Shown: one piece after another, positions 57,001-64,000 of the stretch | How the letters are laid out: every line of letters starts with the position of its first letter | Numbering within the stretch: the stretch's first letter is position 1 | Assembly (NCBI RefSeq): GCF_026151205.1 | Contig: NC_087074.1 | Location: 18,675,240-18,739,239, forward strand | Direction of reading: 5' to 3' | Origin: Bolinopsis microptera | Lineage: Eukaryota; Ctenophora; Tentaculata; Lobata; Bolinopsidae | DNA: 64,000 bases | Notes under the pieces: model-generated | Seen by the model: only the letters and a program-made list of their open reading frames with translations | Databases searched by the model: none | What the model was told of the DNA's origin: nothing | Translations under genes and position numbers: made by a program

Positions 57001-59361
57001 AAGGAGAAGGAGGAGGACTGGGAGTAGGACTGAGGAGGAGAAGGGGATTGAGGAGGAGGGTGAGGAGGACTGAGGAGAAGGACGAGGACGAGGACGAGGA
57101 GTCAGGAAGAGGACTGAAGAGGACTGAGGAGGAGAAGGACTCAGGAGGAGGAAGACTTAGGAGGAGGAGGACATCTAAATGTTTTGTCTGTTTTTGTCCG
57201 CCCTACTTTTTGTCCGTTTTGAAAATACAGGGTACCGAACGGACACAAAACATGATCCCCCAGCCAAGCATGTGTTACGATACAAATGTACTTGACTATA
57301 CATTTAAGGTGCAGTGTACTAGTGATATTATGGTATGTTTAAAGACCGGACCACAAAATATAACCCTAGTGTTGTACTAATACATAATAACAAGTAACAG
57401 GGATAAAATTAATGAGCAGAAACAATCAATCTCACGTCAAGAGGCCAAAGCACTCGGGTCTGGGAGTACATGACAACTCCAACTAGTAGTGAGCATACTA
57501 GCCCCTGCAGTGGAAAAACACATAAAACATACTATTGGAATGTCCAATTAGTTCGTTTTCTCATAACAATATAGCATATGTAGGGGTTTTTTATCACTTC
57601 CTCACTTCTGAGAGGTTTTAGAGATCGATTCTCTAAAATTTCTCAATTTTCCGATTTTTCCGATTCCGATTTTGGCCTCATCAACCCTCATATCGGACAT
57701 CGGGTTGGACCCCCCCCCCCCACTTTTAAAATGTATAAAAACGCAGTCTTTTCAGATACGATATCAAGATTTTACACACATCTTGAACTAGATATGAATA
57801 AACTTCGAGCAAAATTTCAACTTGATACCACAAGAAATGATTAAATTATAGCCTCTCCATGAAACAAATTGTGTTTTTCCTAAAAATGCACTTTGACCAG
57901 GAAATGATCGATTACAGAAATGAGTTTTCTCGAAATCAAATTTTGTGAGTTGGAATCGGTCACTGAACTTCCTGTCACAGGAATCCTGTGAGGTCATTTG
58001 GGTTGGCTAATTTTGGTGAGAACCACCTTAATAGCATGGATATGTAGCTCCCCCCCCCCCCCCCCGGGTAGCTATTCAATACTTATGTAATTTACCCAAG
58101 ATTCTAGAGTTAATATTCAAGAGTTACGATTTAAGATTGAATAATAACCGGGGGGGGGGGGGGGGGGGGGTTGCCCGACAGTAGAACCTGACACAGATCA
58201 CACTCAGGTGCAGTCATGGTGATATCATCTAAATGTGTCTATCTAATGTATTGTTTTGTTGCCGAACACACTACAGAACCACTACTAAAGTGCTGTGTCT
58301 GATTGTGTCACTACTCGCTCACTGTCTCTCAGTTGTAGCGCACAATGGACTGTAATTGTGCATTAAGTCACCCCTGTCATGTCAGTTGCTGTGTTGTAAT
58401 ATATATATATACATTATGGAGGAACACGTATTAGGGAGATATATATCTACTTTGCTGGAAATATTATATCTACATTGCGCAACATGTGTATGCTAACTAC
58501 TAAGAACGATTTCTTCACACGCCCTAAAAATAGAGGTCTAATTATCGCTAATATCGCTAATACTTTCTAATTCTGGGCACAAAATTACTAATGTCTAAAC
58601 TAAACCGGAAGTTCTCAACTCATTGAGCTTCTTGCTGAAGGTGTAGTAGTGTAGTAGTGTAGTAGTGTAGTAGTGTAGTAGTGTAGTAGTGTAGTAGTGT
58701 AGTAGTGTAGTAGTGTAGTAGTGTAGTGTATTGTAGTAGTGTAGTGTAGTAGTGTAGTAGTGTAGTAGTGTAGTAGTGTAGTAGTGTAGTAGTGTAGTAG
58801 TGTAGTAGTGTAGTAGTGTAGTAGTGTAGTAGTGTAGTAGTGTAGTAGTGTAGTAGTGTAGTAGTGTAGTAGTGTAGTAGTAGTTATAATTAAAAGTGTA
58901 GTAGTGTAATTAAAGTGTAGTACGTGCTCAATGCACCAACTATACACTATTACACTGTTCTGCACAGTTATTAATTACCCCACTAATTACAGCACGCACA
59001 CTCTTCAACAACGTGTTGTTACATTACGTACTCCTACGAGTTACCAGATTGAAGCTTAAATTGACGTACCAAGCAAGCTATGTGTGATCAAATAGGTTAC
59101 CTAATACCTAATATTACTTTTAAGCTTTTAATAGTCTAGTGTTACCTATAGTGTGCTATAGTACTGTGTTCTAAAGTGTTATATTTTTCTAAGTGTAAAG
59201 CGTACTAACCCAGAGTTTCCTTTAAGAGCGCCATGGTGTAGAGCGTTGAAGCCTCTATCGTTAGGGATTTTCAGATCCGCTCCTGCGTCTATCAGTAACT
59301 TTACAATCTCATTCCGTTCTTTAGCAATGGCATCATGTAGTGGTGTGTCTCCATATGCGTC
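48063..59361 (-). CDS. MIB1: Mind bomb (MIB1-like) E3 ubiquitin ligase, 3' portion
   Basis: Minus-strand exons in coding order: 59361-59210, 54022-53899, 51994-51884, 51236-51138, 50752-50568, 50417-50219, 50063-49991, 49703-49632 and 48268-48063. All are GT-AG with consistent phases. The order is five or so ankyrin units (DAYGDTPLHDAI, GFNALHHGALKGN, DGFSALHLAALNNH, RLQTPLILAVSQGH, EGDTALHLAL, NKTPLDLCADP) and three RING fingers: CTLCEEAKANLEFGPCGH, CMICSNDTAEVVFQPCGH with CARRTKKCIACK, and CGICLENPKNVAFMCGH with CPMC. The product ends RLY, like MIB proteins. Three RINGs favour MIB1 over MIB2. The ligase ubiquitinates Notch ligands such as Delta and drives their endocytosis in the signal-sending cell. 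The N-terminal HERC2/ZZ/MIB domains are not seen between 59361 and the retroelements; they lie beyond the window or upstream of it. Confidence 0.93.
48660..49410. repeat. Degenerate repeat of TAACTAGATAATATCTAGTTATAG
   Basis: Several scattered and then tandem copies of AACTAGATAATATCTAGTTA, itself palindromic (TAGATAATATCTA), in the MIB intron. The cleanest run is 49253-49410. Confidence 0.75.
51245..51515. repeat. TGTTACAC/TATTACTG microsatellite in a MIB intron
   Basis: Irregular tandem array of GTTACACT and GTTATTACT units. It begins within 10 bp of the 3' splice site of MIB exon 51236-51138. Confidence 0.85.
52813..53287. mobile_element. hAT-like MITE, 475 bp, rich in CCCGGCCGGGA
   Basis: Ends CAGGGGTCGACCGGGAT on the left and ATCCCGGTCGAGCTCTG on the right form imperfect terminal inverted repeats. 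Flanks GTATTCAT (52805-52812) and GTATTGAT (53288-53295) are an 8-bp target duplication with one mismatch. CCCGGCCGGGACCGGGAT recurs near both ends. No ORF. Confidence 0.85.
53583..53785. mobile_element. Small palindromic MITE-like element
   Basis: Left arm ACCAAGGGAAACTACTCTTT, TTCAGGTAAAGGAATCTGTT and AACGTTCCAATG is repeated inverted at 53722-53785 (CATTGAAACGTTGAACAG, CCTTTACCTGAAAAATAG, TATCCCTTGGT). Spacer is about 75 bp. Confidence 0.7.
54028..54175. repeat. 11-bp tandem repeat (CAGTAATTAGT)n abutting a 3' splice site
   Basis: About 13 copies. On the minus strand the array reads (ACTAATTACTG)n and runs into ACTAATCTCAG, the acceptor of MIB exon 54022-53899. Each unit contains ACTAAT, similar to a branch-point sequence. 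Confidence 0.9.
54675..54745. repeat. Repeat copy left of the polypurine tract
   Basis: G-run then GTCCAACCCGAT, then CGATTTTGGCCTCATCAACC and CTCATATCGG. The second block recurs in the same orientation at 57671-57702, where GGTCCAACCCGAT appears inverted. Confidence 0.7.
55340..57175. repeat. 1.8 kb GGA-rich polypurine tract in a MIB intron
   Basis: Almost uninterrupted A/G on the plus strand (GAGGAGGAGGACTGAGGAGG and relatives, with scattered C/T in ACTGA). The MIB pre-mRNA would therefore carry a ~1.8 kb U/C-rich run in the intron between exons 59210 and 54022. Units are irregular, not a simple repeat. Confidence 0.97.
57640..57722. repeat. Repeat copy right of the polypurine tract
   Basis: CGATTTTGGCCTCATCAACC, CTCATATCGG, then ATCGGGTTGGACC and a C12 run. 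See the partner at 54675. Confidence 0.7.
57723..58630. other. MIB intron, homopolymer runs
   Basis: No exon seen. Holds a poly-C run (58051-58066) and a G20 run (58151-58170), about 85 bp apart and on complementary strands. Confidence 0.5.
58637..58881. repeat. 8-bp microsatellite (GTAGTAGT)n
   Basis: About 30 copies, with a short GTAGTGTA disruption near 58728. It is the reverse complement of the TACTACAC array at 36270-37237. Confidence 0.95.
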
Positions 59362-60373
59362 CTGGTTAAAATTAAAACGTTTTAAAAGAACATTTTAAAA
59401 ATATTAGGCTAAACATATGATTTTATTTTGTTAATTTGTAACAATTATCTAGGCCCCAGATGGTCTATGTAAAGCTAAAGTGCCGTATACTAGATATCTA
59501 CAGGGTGGCCCAAAAGTGACTACCCACACGCAACCTCTTAATAACTCACGTAATTCGTCTCCAAATTGCACCAAAATTTCAGAGATTATAGATATGGGTC
59601 AAACTTAGATTTCCTGAAAGTTTCGTAAGCCACGCCCAATTACAGTGGGCGTGGCGTGACACTCCCTCTTTTTCACTATTGTCTTCATAAAATGAGAACG
59701 CTTTAAGCTAAGAACTCCAAATTTTTTTGCACACATTTGGCTTGATAATTTAAAACCTTTCCCGAAGTTTCAAGTTCATTTTTCAAAATTTGCCTGAGTT
59801 ATATATAGTTGTATATATAAATTGATAAGAAACATCTGGTAACTGTTTCGTGTGGTATTTCAATACGTCAAATTGATAAAGCTTTCGCTGACGTTAAGGA
59901 AAGTAGAGATTGTCCAGCAAGGGTGTTAATTAGCCGCAATCCTCCCAAGATAAAATACGTTAGGATCTTAAGATTTTTTAGATATCATTGAGCATAAGCA
60001 GTGATACAACGTATCTCGGGATGATCCGCAGAGTCTCGACTAGTTTCGGCTTACCGCCATCAACAGGATCGATGAATCATCTAGCGGGAAATTTGAAATC
60101 AATTATCAATAAACAACATTCCGAAAGTATAAAAGTAAAATTCAAAAGAAAAAGTCAGTAGGAAAATGTACGAAGTAGGTAATGTAAATAAGGTAACTAC
60201 TGTGAAAGCATGGAGTGGGCCAAAACAACTACAAAACGTGCAGAGTAAGACTGAACTGAGATAGGAAGTTAAAAGGAGGAAACACGTTCGCAAGCAAAAA
60301 GTACACTTTACTGCTAATAACCTAAGAGAGAGTGTGTGTAAGTGTAAAGGGTAAAAAACGCCAAACATCGGAC
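59362..60373. other. MIB upstream intron and 3' flank of the Penelope-like element
   Basis: No MIB exon found. Near 59502, TACAGGGTGGCCCAAAAGTG looks like the terminal repeat of a mariner-type element, but no partner end is visible. About 59950-60373 is probably the 3' UTR of the retroelement. Confidence 0.4.
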
Positions 60374-62443
60374 CTAATTCCCGGTAACTTTGCTCCTATT
60401 TAACCCAATAATCCTCGCTTTAAATTTCTCGATATAAATATCTTCAAACATGTTAAGTTCCTCTCTACTACATTGTTTAATAATACCCAAATTAAAATTG
60501 CTTAATTTCTCAGAAAGTTTGTCTTGGTGCATTTCAGATATGTGCATGGAAAGGGCCGATTTAGTGTAACAACCTGGTTTAAAAGCTGCCCTGTGGCTGT
60601 TCATTCGTGTGCTTAAAGTCAACCAGGTTTGGCCGAAATAAAAGCCACTATCGCACAGTTTACATTGGGCTACATAAATCACGTTTTCATTACTACAGTT
60701 AAGCCGCATGTCAATTCTGATAATCTGTTTGTTAACTGTCAAAGTACCATTTGCTGTTCCACTAGTTAGCTTGCATGTAAGACAGCGAGGTCTATTGCAA
60801 GCTTGTGATGTTATGTCCGCCGTATTGATGGAGTTGGGTGCTGAGTCAGCAGGTGTTGTCGCAAATCTCCGCCTCTTGAACATTTCATCTGCGATGTTGT
60901 TGTCCCTTCTGTGAGCTATTGTTATGGATACCTGCTTACCAATGATATGCTCAATAGTTTGTTTCTTATCTTCAAGGAAGCTCCTGATTTCGTTGAGTTC
61001 CTTGCAGTACTGTGTTGAGAGGATCAAGTTGCAGTGTTCACTATTTGGCATAGACTCATTGGTATTCTCCCTCGGTGTAAGGCGTTGATCTCGGTTAACC
61101 AGACTAGCTTTGGTTAATGCTGCCTTAAGTTCTGCATCCCTGTATCCGCTTTTCTTGAAGTCTCCCATAATCTCTTGTGCTGCTTCCATAAAAGTGTCCT
61201 CATCTGAGCATATGGTTTTTGTTCTTAGAAGTTGTGAGTAAGGAACGCTTTTGAAGACATGAGGAGGATGGTGACTGTTCCTCTGTAGAAAAGATCTGTT
61301 ATCAGTAGGTTTCTTGAACAGAGAGGTAGCCAGAGTTACTGGTGTGTCGTGTTCTGGATCTGTTATCCTGACCTTAACATCCAAGAAGCTTAGCTCTCTA
61401 CCTCCATCCCCTGTGAACTCTATCCCGTAAGTTGATGACTCACTGTTGAGTTTAGAGACGAAATCCTCAAATTCCTCTTTCGTACCTCTCCATATACCGA
61501 AAATGTCGTCGATATACCTTTTCCATAATCTGATGAGTACATCCCACTCTGGTATTTTAGATTTGAGATGTAGTTTGAGAAATTTGAGGAATGTGTCAGC
61601 CAAAGGTCTAGATATGGAGCCGCCTGTTGGTACTCCTTTGATGGCTTTGAAATACATGCCTCTGTACTCTAGAGTGGAGTTTTGAAGACAGAATTCGATG
61701 CATGGGAGTATGCCGCTTCTGATTTCAGGGGTTAGGGTTCTATCCTCTTCCAGTGCTGCTTTGACTGACTGTAGAACGATGGTCTGGTCCATGCTCGGGT
61801 AAAGGGCTTTCACGTCTAGAGTATAGAGTAATTCGCCTTCTTCTATTCCGACTTCTTTTATTTGGTGTAGGAAATCGTTTGTATCCTTGATGTATTCATC
61901 ACTAGCATAGTTACGTGAAACTTGGCCGAAGTGGTGAGCAAGGAATTGTTCAAGCCTGGTTGTTGGAGATTGGGTAAGAGCGTGTACTAATCTCGATGGG
62001 GGAATGGTCCTGTCTAGGATTTGTTGGGGGTCTAGTTTGTGGATCTTGAATAGTGGGTATGGTATTCCTGTCCTTGTCTTAAAACAGGTTTTTCTCATTT
62101 TCCCTCCTCTTTCTGTGTACCCCGTAATGGTTTCTAAAATCTTGTTGTTGAAAGAGCCGTTATTGATTAGATTTTCAATAAGCAACTTCTGGTTTTTAAG
62201 AATTCCATCATTAGGGTCTTCTGGTAAACTGCTGTAACCATCTGATTTGCTAAGTTCAGCTCTTATAGCTTTATCCACATCCTGGGGGTTCATCACAAGG
62301 ACACTTCCTCCTTTATCAGCTCTTGTGAAAACCAATTTACCAAGGCGCATCATGCTCTTACACCAGTTTTGGCCTCTAGTTTCCGCTTTTGTCAGGTTGG
62401 GGGTGGGTCTGCTCAGTACTATTGTATCTACAAGTTGTTTCAT
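60374..62443 (-). CDS. Penelope-like element: reverse transcriptase plus GIY-YIG endonuclease (5' truncated)
   Basis: 689 uninterrupted codons from ATG at 62443. Reverse transcriptase: TRADKGGSVLVM (about residue 41), GIPYPLFKIHKL (125), LLYTLDVKALYPSM (206, catalytic Asp), GVPTGGSISRPLADTFLKF (270), RYIDDIFGIW (310, catalytic DD) and LSFLDVKV. A Cys cluster (ACNRPRCLTCK) follows, then a GIY-YIG nuclease (VIYVAQCKLCDSGFYFGQTW, with the downstream LSTRMNSHR). This is the usual order in Penelope-like elements, which are not LTR or LINE elements and are related to telomerase in their RT. Compared with the plus-strand copy, the first ~150 residues are missing: sequence identity stops at 62485. 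Confidence 0.93.
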   Translation of the reverse strand: MKQLVDTIVLSRPTPNLTKAETRGQNWCKSMMRLGKLVFTRADKGGSVLVMNPQDVDKAIRAELSKSDGYSSLPEDPNDGILKNQKLLIENLINNGSFNNKILETITGYTERGGKMRKTCFKTRTGIPYPLFKIHKLDPQQILDRTIPPSRLVHALTQSPTTRLEQFLAHHFGQVSRNYASDEYIKDTNDFLHQIKEVGIEEGELLYTLDVKALYPSMDQTIVLQSVKAALEEDRTLTPEIRSGILPCIEFCLQNSTLEYRGMYFKAIKGVPTGGSISRPLADTFLKFLKLHLKSKIPEWDVLIRLWKRYIDDIFGIWRGTKEEFEDFVSKLNSESSTYGIEFTGDGGRELSFLDVKVRITDPEHDTPVTLATSLFKKPTDNRSFLQRNSHHPPHVFKSVPYSQLLRTKTICSDEDTFMEAAQEIMGDFKKSGYRDAELKAALTKASLVNRDQRLTPRENTNESMPNSEHCNLILSTQYCKELNEIRSFLEDKKQTIEHIIGKQVSITIAHRRDNNIADEMFKRRRFATTPADSAPNSINTADITSQACNRPRCLTCKLTSGTANGTLTVNKQIIRIDMRLNCSNENVIYVAQCKLCDSGFYFGQTWLTLSTRMNSHRAAFKPGCYTKSALSMHISEMHQDKLSEKLSNFNLGIIKQCSREELNMFEDIYIEKFKARIIGLNRSKVTGN

Positions 62444-64000
62444 TTCTGTTTTCAGTTCTTCGATTCCTGGTTGTTGAAATGGGGGATACTCCTATTTCAC
62501 CTACTGATCAGCCTCTTTATCAGAAAAGAGCCGAACGTTCTGCTAGCCAGCAGGCGTATAAAAAACGATGCCGGAAACACTATAAACATCGTAAAGCAGC
62601 TGAAAAGAAGGAACGTTTGGCTGCTAGACTGAAAACTATAGATGACTCCAACATGGTCATAAACTTTTCAGACATCACCCTACCACCAGAAGCGAAGCTG
62701 TTCCTTGCCAAAGGCACAGGTTTCGTCAGTTCCAGAAAACCGGATAGGGACAAACTGCACTACGATACCAGGGAGCTGATAAGAAATATAGCATGGAGAG
62801 CACATCATAACACGAACAACGATGAGGAAAATCGGGAAGAGCAAGACACCGTACCTACAGATCTATTTCCTAAAGCACTCTACATCAAGCGCACAGGTTG
62901 GCCCCCATTTCAACAACCAGGAATCGAAGAACTGAAAACAGAAATGAAACAACTTGTAGATACAATAGTACTGAGCAGACCCACCCCCAACCTGACAAAA
63001 GCGGAAACTAGAGGCCAAAACTGGTGTAAGAGCATGATGCGCCTTGGTAAATTGGTTTTCACAAGAGCTGATAAAGGAGGAAGTGTCCTTGTGATGAACC
63101 CCCAGGATGTGGATAAAGCTATAAGAGCTGAACTTAGCAAATCAGATGGTTACAGCAGTTTACCAGAAGACCCTAATGATGGAATTCTTAAAAACCAGAA
63201 GTTGCTTATTGAAAATCTAATCAATAACGGCTCTTTCAACAACAAGATTTTAGAAACCATTACGGGGTACACAGAAAGAGGAGGGAAAATGAGAAAAACC
63301 TGTTTTAAGACAAGGACAGGAATACCATACCCACTATTCAAGATCCACAAACTAGACCCCCAACAAATCCTAGACAGGACCATTCCCCCATCGAGATTAG
63401 TACACGCTCTTACCCAATCTCCAACAACCAGGCTTGAACAATTCCTTGCTCACCACTTCGGCCAAGTTTCACGTAACTATGCTAGTGATGAATACATCAA
63501 GGATACAAACGATTTCCTACACCAAATAAAAGAAGTCGGAATAGAAGAAGGCGAATTACTCTATACTCTAGACGTGAAAGCCCTTTACCCGAGCATGGAC
63601 CAGACCATCGTTCTACAGTCAGTCAAAGCAGCACTGGAAGAGGATAGAACCCTAACCCCTGAAATCAGAAGCGGCATACTCCCATGCATCGAATTCTGTC
63701 TTCAAAACTCCACTCTAGAGTACAGAGGCATGTATTTCAAAGCCATCAAAGGAGTACCAACAGGCGGCTCCATATCTAGACCTTTGGCTGACACATTCCT
63801 CAAATTTCTCAAACTACATCTCAAATCTAAAATACCAGAGTGGGATGTACTCATCAGATTATGGAAAAGGTATATCGACGACATTTTCGGTATATGGAGA
63901 GGTACGAAAGAGGAATTTGAGGATTTCGTCTCTAAACTCAACAGTGAGTCATCAACTTACGGGATAGAGTTCACAGGGGATGGAGGTAGAGAGCTAAGCT
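61387..64000. repeat. Inverted repeat formed by the two Penelope-like copies
   Basis: Positions p and 125387-p are complementary from 62485/62902 outward to 61387/64000, with no length change, so the arms are at least 1099 bp. The spacer is 62486-62901 (416 bp). The junction is at a GGGGG/CCCCC run. Both arms encode the same protein wherever compared. Confidence 0.93.
62479..64000 (+). CDS. Second Penelope-like element, plus strand, continues past the window
   Basis: Open from ATG at 62479 to the window edge (507 codons, no stop). Residues 1 to about 150 are the N-terminal region missing from the minus copy: basic (KKRCRKHYKHRKAAEKKERL), then NFSDITLPPEAKLFLAKGTG and FVSSRKPDRDKLHYDTRELI, as in Penelope-like proteins. 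From 62902 the sequence matches the minus-strand copy. The ATG at 62479 lies inside the end of the inverted copy, so the original start may be different. GIY-YIG would lie beyond 64000. Confidence 0.9.
   Translation, partial: MGDTPISPTDQPLYQKRAERSASQQAYKKRCRKHYKHRKAAEKKERLAARLKTIDDSNMVINFSDITLPPEAKLFLAKGTGFVSSRKPDRDKLHYDTRELIRNIAWRAHHNTNNDEENREEQDTVPTDLFPKALYIKRTGWPPFQQPGIEELKTEMKQLVDTIVLSRPTPNLTKAETRGQNWCKSMMRLGKLVFTRADKGGSVLVMNPQDVDKAIRAELSKSDGYSSLPEDPNDGILKNQKLLIENLINNGSFNNKILETITGYTERGGKMRKTCFKTRTGIPYPLFKIHKLDPQQILDRTIPPSRLVHALTQSPTTRLEQFLAHHFGQVSRNYASDEYIKDTNDFLHQIKEVGIEEGELLYTLDVKALYPSMDQTIVLQSVKAALEEDRTLTPEIRSGILPCIEFCLQNSTLEYRGMYFKAIKGVPTGGSISRPLADTFLKFLKLHLKSKIPEWDVLIRLWKRYIDDIFGIWRGTKEEFEDFVSKLNSESSTYGIEFTGDGGRELS

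Noticed and set aside
56070-57380. ORFs over the polypurine tract (Ser/Leu/Pro or Glu/Arg rich)
   Set aside because: Low-complexity purine DNA with no splice or homology support.
58615-58965. 116-residue minus-strand ORF
   Set aside because: Translation of the 8-mer microsatellite in a MIB intron.
59502-59720. Complete mariner element
   Set aside because: Only one end-like sequence (TACAGGGTGGCCCAAAAGTG) is visible; no inverted partner and no transposase.
62247-62477. Mirror ORF pairs on the non-coding strands of the Penelope-like copies
   Set aside because: Antisense shadows of the reverse transcriptase; they appear twice only because the arms are inverted repeats.

Overview
This window is nuclear DNA from an animal. 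The genes are split by GT-AG introns with coherent phases, and they encode animal proteins: a DONSON replication protein, a mind bomb (MIB) Notch-pathway E3 ligase, an SLC22-type transporter, a class A GPCR and a C2H2 zinc-finger protein. DNA between genes is AT-rich and crowded with tandem arrays and mobile elements. A non-bilaterian such as a cnidarian would fit, but that is inference; nothing here fixes the species.

Layout. 1.1-7.2 kb (+): five-exon gene for an acidic protein whose fourth exon is a 27-bp tandem repeat. 8.1-24.9 kb (-): DONSON homologue, nine exons traced. Its largest intron holds a roughly 7 kb satellite of 366-bp dimeric monomers, carrying a 123-bp MITE with 7-bp target duplications, a 5'-truncated LINE inside one MITE copy, and a LINE ORF1 fragment. 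A two-exon GPCR gene (22.2-23.4 kb, +) lies inside another DONSON intron if the first two DONSON exons are assigned correctly. 25-29.5 kb: no gene, but LINE 3' debris, a dispersed repeat and a large foldback element with a nested short insertion. 31.5-34.7 kb (+): two-exon SLC22-like transporter whose intron carries about ten copies of a near-palindromic motif. 35.7-40.1 kb (-): unrecognised five-exon gene with two tandem arrays (52 and 53 bp) growing out of exon ends, plus a 970-bp 8-mer microsatellite. 41.7-43.9 kb (-): zinc-finger gene between inverted copies of a ~510-bp repeat. 48.1-59.4 kb (-): 3' part of a MIB1-like gene (ankyrin repeats and three RING fingers) with a 1.8 kb GGA-rich polypurine tract in one intron. 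60.4-64.0 kb: two Penelope-like retroelements head to head, forming an inverted repeat with arms of at least 1.1 kb.

The genes show no operon-like linkage. Two themes run through the window. First, intronic tandem arrays often begin exactly at an exon edge, including one of about 33 units that each carry a copy of a real 5' splice site. Second, MITE-type elements have clean target duplications, with in-window empty sites that let insertions be read base by base.
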